Positions 8,346 through 16,530 of a stretch of DNA of 27,086 bases are shown here, one piece after another (the stretch's first letter is position 1; each line of letters starts with the position of its first letter). Position numbers and translations under genes: made by a program. The notes under the pieces were generated by a model that worked only from the letters and a program-made list of their open reading frames with translations, was not told where the DNA came from and made no database searches. This DNA comes from Bacteroidota bacterium (GTDB lineage Bacteria; Bacteroidota; Bacteroidia; Flavobacteriales; Flavobacteriaceae), in assembly GCA_023457535.1 (NCBI GenBank), contig JAEWLN010000092.1, positions 1 through 27,086 on the forward strand, in the 5' to 3' direction.

Positions 8346-11174
8346 TTACAACTCCTTTTTCAAAAACGCCGCCGTATAACTTTTTTTGTGTTTGGCGATT
8401 TGCTCCGGAGTGCCCACCGCTACAACCGTTCCGCCGCCTTTTCCGCCTTCCGGTCCGATGTCGATAATGTGGTCAGCGAGTTTGATGACATCCATGTTGT
8501 GTTCGATGATCAGGATGGTGTTGCCTTTGTCGACCAGTTTGCGGATGACTTCCATCAGTACGCGGATGTCTTCAAAATGCAGGCCCGTGGTGGGTTCATC
8601 CATGATGTAGAACGTGTTGCCGGTATCTTTTTTGGACAATTCGGTGGCCAGTTTGATGCGCTGCGCCTCGCCGCCGGACAGTGTGGTCGATTGTTGTCCG
8701 AGCGTAATGTATCCGAGCCCTACGTCCTGAATGGTTTTGATCTTACGGTAGATTTTCGGGATGTTCTCAAAAAACGGCACGGCTTCGTCGACGGTCATGT
8801 CGAGTACGTCCGAAATCGATTTGCCCTTAAAGCGGATCTCAAGTGTTTCGCGGTTGAACCTTTTGCCCTGGCAGGTTTCGCATTCGACGTACACATCGGG
8901 CAGAAAATTCATTTCAATGGTGCGTACGCCCGATCCTTCGCAGGTTTCGCAGCGTCCGCCCTTGACGTTGAAGCTGAAACGGCCGGCTTTGTAGCCGCGG
9001 ATCATCGCCTCAGGGGTCATCGTAAACAAGTTTCTGATCTCGGAGAAAACCTCGGTATACGTGGCGGGGTTCGACCTCGGGGTGCGTCCGATCGGGCTTT
9101 GGTCGATGTCGATGACTTTGTCGATGTGTTCCAGACCGTCGATTTTCTTGTATGGCTTGGGTTTTTTGACTGCGTTGAAAAAATGCGCGTTCAGGATGGG
9201 GTACAGCGTTTCGTTGATCAATGTCGATTTTCCGCTGCCCGAAACACCTGTGACGCAAATCAGCGTGCCGAGCGGCAATTCGATCGACACATTCTTGAGG
9301 TTGTTGCCTGTCGCGCCCGAGAGTTTGATCGATTTGCCCGATCCTTCGCGACGTTTTTTGGGCACTTCGATGGTTCGCTCGCCATTGAGGTATTGCGCCG
9401 TCAGCGTGTGGTGTTCAAGGGTTTCTGCGGGCGTGCCGACAGAAATGATCTCACCGCCGTATTTGCCTGCTTTAGGGCCGATGTCGATCACATAATCAGC
9501 GCGTTCGATCATGTCTTTGTCGTGTTCTACGACCAGTATCGAATTGCCGATGTCGCGCAGGTGTTCAAGTGATCGGATCAGTTTTTCATTGTCGCGCTGG
9601 TGCAGCCCGATACTCGGTTCGTCCAGGATATATAGTACGCCCACGAGTTGCGACCCGATTTGCGTAGCCAGCCTGATGCGTTGCGCCTCGCCGCCGGAAA
9701 GCGACCCGGAATTTCGTGCCAACGCGAGGTAATCAAGCCCTACATTGACCAGAAAATGCAACCGGTCGCGGATTTCCTTGACCACTTCTGTGGCGATCAG
9801 TTTTTGCTTATCGGACAAATGGCCGTCGAGCTTATCGAACCAACCGGAAAGGTCGGAAATGTCCATGTTCGACAAATCGGCAATATTTTTTTCATCGATC
9901 CTGAAATAAAGCGCTTCTTTTTTGAGCCGCGAGCCGTCGCAAACCGGACATTCGATCTCGTCCATAAATTCCTTGGCCCAGCGCTTGATGCTTGTCGATT
10001 CGGTTTCTTCGAACTGGTTTTTGATGAAGTGCGAAATGCCTTCGAACTCGATTTTATATTCCTTGGTCACGCCCAGCGTTTTGGACTGGACTGAAAATTT
10101 GTCCTTGCCGCCGTGCAGGATCACTTCCATGGCTTCGTCGGAAATCTTCTCGATCGGATCGGTGATCTTGAACTTGTATTTCTCGCCAATGATCTCCAGT
10201 TGCTTGAATATCCACGTGTTTTTGTAGTCGCCAAGCGGGGCAAAACCGCCGGCTTTTATCGACAGTTTAGGATTCGGGACGATTTTTTTAGGGTTGATCT
10301 CGTTGACCGTCCCAAGTCCGTTGCAATGCCCGCACGCACCCTTGGGCGAATTGAACGAAAACAGGTTCGGTTCGGGATTCTGGTACGAAATTCCCGTGGT
10401 CGGGCACATCAGGTTGCGGCTGAAATAGCGCACTTCCCCCGTATCGTGGTCAAGCACCATCAGGATGTCTTCCCCGTGGTAAAGGGCCGTTTTGATGCTT
10501 TCCGATAGCCGGTTGTCATTCTCAGGCGTATCCTCGACGAGCATGCGGTCGATCACGATCTCGATGTCATGCGTCTTGTAACGGTCGAGCTTCATGCCGG
10601 GCGTGATTTCCTTTAATTCACCGTTTACGCGAACGCGCAAAAATCCCTGCTTGGCAATGTGCTGGAACAATTCGCCGTAATGGCCTTTGCGCGCGCGGAT
10701 CACCGGAGCAAGAATGTTTATTTTTTTGCCGATAAAATTCTGTACGATCAGTTCCTTGATCTGGTCATCGGAATAGCTGACCATTTTTTCGCCCGTATTG
10801 TAGCTGTACGCTTCGCCGGCACGCGCAAAAAGGAGACGCAGGAAATCGTAGATCTCCGTGATCGTGCCCACGGTGGAACGCGGCGATTTGCTCGTGGTTT
10901 TTTGTTCGATCGCAATCACAGGCGAAAGGCCGTCGATCTTGTCGACATCCGGACGTTCCAATCCGCCGAGGAACTGGCGCGCATAAGCCGAAAACGTTTC
11001 GACGTAGCGGCGCTGGCCCTCGGCGTATATGGTATCGAACGCAAGGGACGATTTGCCCGATCCGGAAAGCCCCGTAATGACGACCAATTGTTCGCGCGGG
11101 ATAGTAATGTCTATGTTTTTGAGGTTGTGCACGCGTGCGCCCAACACTTCGATATTGTTCTCTGTTTCAAGCAT
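8346..11174 (-). CDS. uvrA: Excinuclease ABC subunit UvrA
   Basis: The 942-residue protein is full length for UvrA. It contains two ABC ATPase modules: the first Walker A GLSGSGKSS at 35-43 and a second GVSGSGKST in the C-terminal half. Two LSGGEAQRI signatures and the paired CxxC zinc modules (CGHCNG, CPVCDG, CETCEG, CETCQG) are also present. UvrA dimers recognise bulky DNA lesions and load UvrB in nucleotide excision repair. The ATG at 11174 is set by the MLETENNIEVLGARVHNLKN start typical of the family. A TAAATTTG box 27 bases upstream, with TTAG 19 bases further up, suggests its own promoter. No LexA-like operator was noticed. Identification is secure. Confidence 0.98.
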   Translation of the reverse strand: MLETENNIEVLGARVHNLKNIDITIPREQLVVITGLSGSGKSSLAFDTIYAEGQRRYVETFSAYARQFLGGLERPDVDKIDGLSPVIAIEQKTTSKSPRSTVGTITEIYDFLRLLFARAGEAYSYNTGEKMVSYSDDQIKELIVQNFIGKKINILAPVIRARKGHYGELFQHIAKQGFLRVRVNGELKEITPGMKLDRYKTHDIEIVIDRMLVEDTPENDNRLSESIKTALYHGEDILMVLDHDTGEVRYFSRNLMCPTTGISYQNPEPNLFSFNSPKGACGHCNGLGTVNEINPKKIVPNPKLSIKAGGFAPLGDYKNTWIFKQLEIIGEKYKFKITDPIEKISDEAMEVILHGGKDKFSVQSKTLGVTKEYKIEFEGISHFIKNQFEETESTSIKRWAKEFMDEIECPVCDGSRLKKEALYFRIDEKNIADLSNMDISDLSGWFDKLDGHLSDKQKLIATEVVKEIRDRLHFLVNVGLDYLALARNSGSLSGGEAQRIRLATQIGSQLVGVLYILDEPSIGLHQRDNEKLIRSLEHLRDIGNSILVVEHDKDMIERADYVIDIGPKAGKYGGEIISVGTPAETLEHHTLTAQYLNGERTIEVPKKRREGSGKSIKLSGATGNNLKNVSIELPLGTLICVTGVSGSGKSTLINETLYPILNAHFFNAVKKPKPYKKIDGLEHIDKVIDIDQSPIGRTPRSNPATYTEVFSEIRNLFTMTPEAMIRGYKAGRFSFNVKGGRCETCEGSGVRTIEMNFLPDVYVECETCQGKRFNRETLEIRFKGKSISDVLDMTVDEAVPFFENIPKIYRKIKTIQDVGLGYITLGQQSTTLSGGEAQRIKLATELSKKDTGNTFYIMDEPTTGLHFEDIRVLMEVIRKLVDKGNTILIIEHNMDVIKLADHIIDIGPEGGKGGGTVVAVGTPEQIAKHKKSYTAAFLKKEL

Positions 11175-11200
11175 GTTTTGGATCCCTGATGATGGGATCG

Positions 11201-11231
11201 CAAATTTACGGTTTTCCCCGGTTTTTTCTAA
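11201..11231 (-). promoter_or_regulatory. Candidate uvrA promoter
   Basis: On the minus strand TAAATTTG (11208-11201) matches the Bacteroidota -7 consensus. TTAG (11231-11228) lies exactly 19 bases upstream in the -33 position, three of four bases matching TTTG. Confidence 0.5.
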
Positions 11232-11265
11232 CGTCCGATTGGAAACGTTTTGTTAAAGGTTTGGC

Positions 11266-11832
11266 TTAAAACGCATAACCGATGCGCACGGTGACATCGA
11301 TCAGCAAATCCGTGCCGTCTTCGTAGAACCGATCGTTACCCACGTATGACCACGCGCCGGCCACAAACCCGAGCTCGAAATTGAAATGCTTTCCATAGAC
11401 GCGCCGGATGTTGTATTTTGCGGCTACGGCCAAGTGGTTCGGCTCTTTGATGTCGCGGTCTCCCACCACTACTACCGGCGCATTGTAATGCAGGAACAGT
11501 CCGATTGAATTGGCGCTGTTCCTGGCGGTATTGCGGCCTTTGCGTTCGCGTCGGTCCAGATTGTAATACCATTTAGGTTCAAGAACCAGTACCGGGGAAA
11601 CCAATACGCGCGATTCATCGGAGCCATTGTACGTAATCGTCATCGGTTCAAGCCCCATTTCAGTGCGAAGCGCAAGGGTGCGCGAGAGTCCGAGTTCATG
11701 GTTGGCCCAAACGCCGATAAGTCCGGTCTGGATGCTGAATACGGAACTCTCTACAGCTGGTGTCGGGCTGCCTTCCTGGGCATTTGCGCCAAGGGTGGCC
11801 ATGGCGGCTAGCGCGAGTAATGTTTGTTTCAT
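11266..11832 (-). CDS. Secreted, outer-membrane barrel-like protein of unknown function
   Basis: The 188-residue protein starts with a signal peptide (MKQTLLALAAMATLGANAQ). The mature part alternates polar and hydrophobic residues in short strands (for example VSPVLVLEPKWYYNL and HLAVAAKYNIRRVYG) and ends in RIGYAF. A terminal Phe after such strands is the usual signature of a small outer-membrane beta-barrel. No specific family is recognised. The gene begins 17 bases after the stop of the ClC channel gene, so the two probably form one transcript; a functional link is not shown. The next gene downstream, uvrA, has its own promoter-like sequence. Confidence 0.75.
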   Translation of the reverse strand: MKQTLLALAAMATLGANAQEGSPTPAVESSVFSIQTGLIGVWANHELGLSRTLALRTEMGLEPMTITYNGSDESRVLVSPVLVLEPKWYYNLDRRERKGRNTARNSANSIGLFLHYNAPVVVVGDRDIKEPNHLAVAAKYNIRRVYGKHFNFELGFVAGAWSYVGNDRFYEDGTDLLIDVTVRIGYAF

Positions 11833-11849
11833 ATTAATAAGGGTTACAA

Positions 11850-13631
11850 TTATTCGATGATCATCGATTTGAGTTTCTCGCGGTACGCTTCGAGCGCAGC
11901 GGCTTTGGAAATGAATCCGTGGTATTTGCCGTCTTTGACCACCGGCAGGAACAATGCGCGTGTTTTTTCGAACTTATCCATGACGGTTTCCATTGTATCG
12001 TTAGGGTAGACCAGCGCTGGCGGTGCGGCCATGACATCACTTACGGGCGTGTATTTGACTTTGAAAGCGCTGAAAATGATCTCGCGGATTTCGTTGAAAT
12101 TCACTACGCCAATCAATTGCCGGTCTTTATCGACAACGGCAAAAACAACCTGATTGGAATGTGAAATGAGATCGACGAGTTTTTCGAGGTTCTCATCGGC
12201 AGAGATCGTAAGGTAATCGGTATGGATAATTTTTTCCGTTTCGAGCGTAGACAGGATGTTGGCGTCTTTATTACTGGTAAAGGCATGGCCTTTTTTAGCT
12301 AGGTTCTTTACATCGAGCGAATGTTTTTCAAATTTTTTGGATATCGCAAAACTGATCGACGACACGATCATGAGCGGTATCATTAAATCGTAGCCGCCCG
12401 TGATCTCGGCAATTAAAAATATCGCCGTCAGCGGCGCGTGGAACAGTCCGCTCAAAATGCCCGCCATTCCCACCATGGTAAAGTTGCTGACCGGCAAGTG
12501 GAATCCGGTGAAATTCAGTAATCTGGAAAAGAAAAATCCGGCGTACGATCCTAAAAACAACGATGGCGCAAAATTGCCGCCATTGCCGCCGCTGCCAAGC
12601 GTGATTCCCGTGGCAAACGCCTTGGCAAGCATCGTGAGCCCGACAAACAACAGCAACGCGATATTGCTGTGGCGGAATTCGGCAAACAAGGTGTTTTCGA
12701 GGATTTTACCGGGATCGTTCTCTGACAACGTTTTGATACTTTCATATCCTTCGCCAAACAACGTCGGAAAAATAAAAATGAGCAACGCCAGGACAGAGGC
12801 CCCTACGAACGCTTTTTTGTATGGCTTGAACCGGAGCCGCGAGAAAAAGTGCTCGGTTCGCTGGAAATTGCGCGAATAGTAAATTGCCACCAATCCGGTA
12901 AAAACGCCCAACAGGGCATAAAACGGGATGTTGTGGTAATCGAACGTTTGCTGGCCGCGAAATGACAGCAATATGTCCTCGCCCAGCGTGATGGCCGATA
13001 CAAGCGCACCGGTAGCCGCGGCAATCATAATCGGGGTAAAGGCCGATATGCTGACATCTACCAGCAATACTTCTATCGCAAACAGAACGCCAGCGATAGG
13101 TGCGTTGAACGCTGCGGCAATCCCGGCTGCCACGCCACACCCGATCAGCAGCGTGCGCTCGCGGTAACCAAGACGGTATTGTTGGGCGTAGTTCGATCCG
13201 AAGGCAGCGCCGGTGATCACGATCGGGCTTTCGAGTCCAGCTGATCCGCCAAGGCCAACGGTCAGGGAACTGGTGACGATTTGCGCATACATTTGTTTTT
13301 TCGGGATGATGCCGGCTTTTTTGGCCACCGCGTAAAGAATCTGTGAGGTGCCTTTTTCAATTGAGCCGCCCAAAACGCGCTTTACGACAAATACCGTCAG
13401 CAGGATTCCTGCAATGGGAAGCAGCGAATTGATGAAACTAAGTTTGAGAATTCCGTTGATGTAGGTAGCAAACACGAACACCCAGTGGGCAAATGTTTTA
13501 AGGGCGATAACCGCAAACGCTGCTGATATTCCCACGAGCACCGCCGACAGGAAAATGAATTGTTTGCCCGAGAGCTTGAGCTGGCCCCATAACAGCCATT
13601 TTTCAATTGTACGCAGCAGTTTTTTCAACAT
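11850..13631 (-). CDS. ClC-family anion channel/transporter with C-terminal CBS pair
   Basis: This 593-residue inner-membrane protein has a ClC transmembrane core (about 20-435) followed by two CBS-like repeats (about 450-593). Filter motifs are visible: GLESP (132-136) with the gating glutamate E134, GGNFAP (351-356), and FNAPIAGVLFAIEV (175-188). At the position where E. coli ClC has the internal proton glutamate (IIEEM) this protein has Val188, as in ClC channels. The usual GSGIP segment reads EKGTS (92-96). I chose ATG 13631 rather than the in-frame start 81 bases upstream for two reasons: the protein then begins with MLKKLLRTIEKW, and a TACTTTTG promoter box lies 18 bases above it, inside the longer frame. 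The CBS pair may sense nucleotides. It is followed closely by a barrel-like protein gene. Confidence 0.94.
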   Translation of the reverse strand: MLKKLLRTIEKWLLWGQLKLSGKQFIFLSAVLVGISAAFAVIALKTFAHWVFVFATYINGILKLSFINSLLPIAGILLTVFVVKRVLGGSIEKGTSQILYAVAKKAGIIPKKQMYAQIVTSSLTVGLGGSAGLESPIVITGAAFGSNYAQQYRLGYRERTLLIGCGVAAGIAAAFNAPIAGVLFAIEVLLVDVSISAFTPIMIAAATGALVSAITLGEDILLSFRGQQTFDYHNIPFYALLGVFTGLVAIYYSRNFQRTEHFFSRLRFKPYKKAFVGASVLALLIFIFPTLFGEGYESIKTLSENDPGKILENTLFAEFRHSNIALLLFVGLTMLAKAFATGITLGSGGNGGNFAPSLFLGSYAGFFFSRLLNFTGFHLPVSNFTMVGMAGILSGLFHAPLTAIFLIAEITGGYDLMIPLMIVSSISFAISKKFEKHSLDVKNLAKKGHAFTSNKDANILSTLETEKIIHTDYLTISADENLEKLVDLISHSNQVVFAVVDKDRQLIGVVNFNEIREIIFSAFKVKYTPVSDVMAAPPALVYPNDTMETVMDKFEKTRALFLPVVKDGKYHGFISKAAALEAYREKLKSMIIE

Positions 13632-13648
13632 GAGAATAGGTTCGCGTA

Positions 13649-13679
13649 CAAAAGTAGTCTTTTGGCGGGGATTGCGAAA
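13649..13679 (-). promoter_or_regulatory. Candidate promoter of the ClC gene
   Basis: TACTTTTG (minus strand 13656-13649) matches TAnnTTTG exactly, with TTTC (13679-13676) 19 bases upstream as a near-match -33 box. It implies a leader of about ten bases and argues for the ATG at 13631. Confidence 0.55.
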
Positions 13680-13806
13680 GTTAAAATCCGGAACCGGTGC
13701 ATCTGCGTTCAACGGGGGTCAATGGCGGCTATAGCTTGGTTTGCCGTATTCGATATATGATTCTTTGCCGCAGATTTTATCTTAGCATTTGCCGATCGCT
13801 TATAAG

Positions 13807-14391
13807 CTACAACTCCGCCGATTTTTGCGCAACATAAAGCTCCAGATCGGCGAAAAAAGCGGTGAACTCGGCTCCAAAAGTATCGTAGTGCTCGTTCAAT
13901 TCTTCAGTGGCGTACTGCATTTTGGAGCGGTTTTTTGTGCGTTGGTCCATTTGGAAGAGTATGCGCGCGATGCCGTCAGGGAACTGGTAGTTCCAAAGCC
14001 AGTTATAGCGGATCATGTAGGGCATCATTCCTTGGGTTTTGTCGGTCAGGATGTCGTAATGCGTTTCGAGCGATTGGTAGAATCGGCTGACAAATGTGTC
14101 CAATGGTTCATTGGAATAATGCGACCAGTTTCGCGCCAGATAATGGTCATAGAATACGTCGACAATAACGCCTGCGTAGTGATGGTAGCGTTCGTGAAGT
14201 CGTTTGGTGCTTTGCCGGAATATGGGATGGGCATCTGTAAAAGTGTCGATTGCGCGGTGCAACGTAACGCCTTTTTGTACGTCCGGCGGCAGGTGTGCGT
14301 AGTGTTTGCCACGTATGCCGTCTGCCATGAAGTTGCCGATTTTGACCAAATCGTTATCGCCGGAGAGATAAATATGTGCGAGAAAATTCAT
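13807..14391 (-). CDS. Acyl carrier protein phosphodiesterase-like protein (AcpH family)
   Basis: The 194-residue protein matches the AcpH/DUF479 pattern. It begins MNFLAHIYLSGDNDLVKIGN and continues with GNFMADGIRGK and LHRAIDTFTDAHP, motifs rich in His and Asp that suit a metal-dependent phosphodiesterase. E. coli AcpH removes the 4'-phosphopantetheine arm from ACP; in other bacteria this family is less studied, so the activity is an inference. The protein is soluble, with no signal peptide. It is a lone minus-strand gene; a 175-bp gap without obvious structure separates it from the ClC gene. Upstream lies a long gene-free region that starts with one copy of a 107-bp repeat, only about 50 bases before the ATG, so the repeat may touch its promoter. 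Confidence 0.86.
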   Translation of the reverse strand: MNFLAHIYLSGDNDLVKIGNFMADGIRGKHYAHLPPDVQKGVTLHRAIDTFTDAHPIFRQSTKRLHERYHHYAGVIVDVFYDHYLARNWSHYSNEPLDTFVSRFYQSLETHYDILTDKTQGMMPYMIRYNWLWNYQFPDGIARILFQMDQRTKNRSKMQYATEELNEHYDTFGAEFTAFFADLELYVAQKSAEL

Positions 14392-14438
14392 GTAAGCGAG
14401 GTGACAGGTGCGTTAGTGAATCGGTGGGGAAATCAACG

Positions 14439-14546
14439 AAAAGTTTAACATTTATTACAGAAAATCTGCAATGCAATTTGCCGGAAATAGGTTAGGGATA
14501 AACCCAATGCCCCTACCCAATGGGTAAATTTAGCGAAAATTTCCGA
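14439..14546 (+). repeat. 107-bp intergenic repeat, copy 1
   Basis: The copy starts AAAAGTTTAACATTTATTAC and ends AAAATTTCCGA. It shares long identical blocks with copy 2 at 14735. Inside are the small palindrome CAGAAAATCTG and the inverted pair CGGAAAT/ATTTCCG that brackets a block rich in GGG and CCC triplets (about 14490-14525). Confidence 0.85.
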
Positions 14547-14734
14547 GCCTGTGCGGCAGAAAAACTGTAAACCTTTCATCTTTCACGCCGATTGCGCGAT
14601 TTAATTATAAAAGTCTAGTAGAACTCCTTCGCCAATGTACCAGCAATAGGAGTGATGCATATTAAATTTTACTATGGAAATGTAATGAAATTAAGATGGC
14701 ACAGTTAAGGATTCCGGCAGAGGAACCTATTGAA

Positions 14735-14841
14735 AAAGTTTAACATTTATTACAGAAAATCTGCTGTACAGATTGCCGGAAATACGTTAGGGATAAACCC
14801 AATGCCCCTACCCAATAGGCGAACTTACTAAAAATTTCCGA
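14735..14841 (+). repeat. 107-bp intergenic repeat, copy 2
   Basis: This is the second copy in direct orientation, 296 bases downstream of copy 1. The first 31 bases and the central GGGATAAACCCAATGCCCC block are identical, while the flanks of the block differ. The CAGAAAATCTG palindrome and the CGGAAAT/ATTTCCG pair are kept. Confidence 0.85.
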
Positions 14842-14963
14842 CATTGTATTACAGAAAAACCCCAACCACGCCCAAAGCAAATGCCCCGCCATCGCACCCT
14901 AACCACGCTAACGCACTCGAATTGAAAACCCCAAAAATATTCCTGACAAAAGCCCACACTTGT

Positions 14964-14971
14964 TATATTTG
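14964..14971 (+). promoter_or_regulatory. Candidate glmM promoter -7 box
   Basis: TATATTTG matches TAnnTTTG exactly, but no TTTG lies at the expected -33 spacing. If used, the transcript has a leader of about 130 bases before ATG 15111. Confidence 0.4.
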
Positions 14972-15110
14972 CATTTGAGTTGCATAAAAGAATAGCAACG
15001 AAAGCCGCAGCAGGAACCGCAATTGCGTGCAGCATACCCGGACGACGCTGGCAGGCATCTGTGATAAACAATCGTTCCAATAGCAAATAGCAATAAAAAA
15101 CAACTAATAA

Positions 15111-16499
15111 ATGACTTTAATCAAATCGATATCCGGTATCCGTGGTACCATTGGCGGCAAGACGGGAGACAATTTAACGCCGGTAGACGCGGTGAAATTT
15201 GCCTCGGCATACGGTACGTGGCTCAAAAATTACAGCAAAAAGGACAAACTTGTAGTGGTCATTGGCCGCGACGCGCGCATTTCAGGCCCGATGATCCACA
15301 ATTTGGTAGTAAACACTTTGGTAGGGCTGGGCATCGATGTAATCGACCTCGGACTTTCAACCACTCCTACCGTAGAAGTGGCAGTACCGCTTGAAAGCGC
15401 AGACGGCGGCATTATCCTGACCGCATCGCACAACCCCAAACAGTGGAACGCGCTCAAACTGCTCAATGAAAAAGGCGAGTTCCTGAGCGGGGCCCAGGGC
15501 GCAAAAATCCTCGAAATCGCGGAACAGGAAGCCTTTGATTTCGCCGATGTGGACCATCTTGGCCAAATCACGCCCAACGACGCCTATATGGATATCCATA
15601 TCGATGAGGTGCTGAATCTCCCGCTGGTGGACATCGACGCTGTCAAAGCTGCGAAATTCAAAGTGGTTGTCGACGGCGTGAATTCCTCTGGCGGCATCAT
15701 CATCCCAAAATTGCTCGAACAAATGGGCGTCGAAGCGGTCAAGCTTTACTGCGAACCCAACGGGCATTTTCCGCATAATCCCGAGCCGCTTAAAGAACAT
15801 TTGGGCGACATCTGCAAGCTCGTCGTCGAGGAAAACGCCGATTTTGGGATTGTCGTGGATCCCGATGTCGACCGGTTGGCCTTTATCAGCGAAGACGGCG
15901 AAATGTTCGGCGAGGAATATACTTTGGTGGCGGTGGCCGATTACGTGCTGTCCAAAACGCCCGGAAATACCGTTTCGAACATGTCCTCCTCACGGGCCTT
16001 GCGCGATGTGACCCAAAGCCATGGCGGCCAATACGAAGCCAGCGCGGTAGGGGAGGTGAATGTGGTCGAGCTCATGAAAAAAAGCAACGCCATCATCGGC
16101 GGCGAGGGCAATGGCGGGATCATTTATCCGGAATTGCACTATGGACGCGATTCGCTCGTTGGCGTTGCGCTGTTCCTGACTCATCTGGCTTATAAAAAAA
16201 TGAAGGTTTCCGAGTTGCGCGCGTCGTATCCGCAATATTTTATGAGTAAAAATAAAATCGAGCTCACGCCGCAAATCGATGTGGACGGTATCCTGACGGC
16301 GATGGAAGAAAAGTACCGGTCCGAACAAATCTCGACCATCGACGGAGTCAAAATCGATTTTGCCGACCATTGGGTACACCTGCGCAAATCGAACACCGAG
16401 CCCATCATCCGCATCTACACCGAGGCCACAACCCAGGCCGCCGCAGACGAACTCGCTATGCGCATCATGAACGAAATGAAAGCCATTGCAGGCATTTAG
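15111..16499 (+). CDS. glmM: Phosphohexomutase, GlmM type (phosphoglucosamine mutase)
   Basis: The 462-residue cytoplasmic enzyme has all four signatures of the alpha-D-phosphohexomutase family: the phosphoserine loop TASHNP with S106, the magnesium loop DPDVDR (250-255), the sugar-binding loop GEGNGG (331-336), and the phosphate-binding segment RKSNTEPIIRIYTEA (425-439). GlmM converts glucosamine 6-phosphate to glucosamine 1-phosphate, the precursor of UDP-GlcNAc for peptidoglycan and lipid A. The sugar loop and overall length fit GlmM, but phosphomannomutase/phosphoglucomutase activity cannot be excluded by eye. The ATG at 15111 follows an A-rich leader without a clear Shine-Dalgarno, as is usual in Bacteroidota. 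The gene stands alone and is closed by a perfect bidirectional terminator. Confidence 0.92.
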   Translation: MTLIKSISGIRGTIGGKTGDNLTPVDAVKFASAYGTWLKNYSKKDKLVVVIGRDARISGPMIHNLVVNTLVGLGIDVIDLGLSTTPTVEVAVPLESADGGIILTASHNPKQWNALKLLNEKGEFLSGAQGAKILEIAEQEAFDFADVDHLGQITPNDAYMDIHIDEVLNLPLVDIDAVKAAKFKVVVDGVNSSGGIIIPKLLEQMGVEAVKLYCEPNGHFPHNPEPLKEHLGDICKLVVEENADFGIVVDPDVDRLAFISEDGEMFGEEYTLVAVADYVLSKTPGNTVSNMSSSRALRDVTQSHGGQYEASAVGEVNVVELMKKSNAIIGGEGNGGIIYPELHYGRDSLVGVALFLTHLAYKKMKVSELRASYPQYFMSKNKIELTPQIDVDGILTAMEEKYRSEQISTIDGVKIDFADHWVHLRKSNTEPIIRIYTEATTQAAADELAMRIMNEMKAIAGI

Positions 16500-16500
16500 A

Positions 16501-16530
16501 AAAAAACCGGTCAGCTGACCGGTTTTTTTA
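16501..16530. terminator. Bidirectional terminator between converging genes
   Basis: The palindrome ACCGGTCAGCTGACCGGT is flanked by A-run and T-run (16501-16506 and 16523-16529), so it forms a strong hairpin with a U tail on both strands. It starts 2 bases after the glmM stop and overlaps the stop of the converging T9SS gene. Confidence 0.93.

Larger units (their letters stand above)
14392..15110. other. Gene-free 0.7-kb region with duplicated element
   Basis: I find no convincing gene here on either strand. The region holds two copies of a ~107-bp element, an AT-rich spacer (14547-14734) without recognised features, a C/A-rich stretch at 14855-14940, and the probable glmM promoter at 14964 followed by a leader of about 130 bases. 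The long leader has no riboswitch that I can recognise. Confidence 0.6.

Noticed and set aside
13632..13712. Upstream extension of the ClC protein
   Set aside because: The extra 27 residues contain the promoter-like TACTTTTG box and lack homology character; ATG 13631 gives a normal N terminus.
14439..14841. Integron attC sites
   Set aside because: The core sequences RYYYAAC/GTTRRRY are not both present, and no integrase or cassette gene is seen.
14808..15086. Minus-strand ORF with Cys-rich sequence upstream of glmM
   Set aside because: It overlaps repeat copy 2 and the glmM promoter and shows no domain or signal pattern that fits a real gene.
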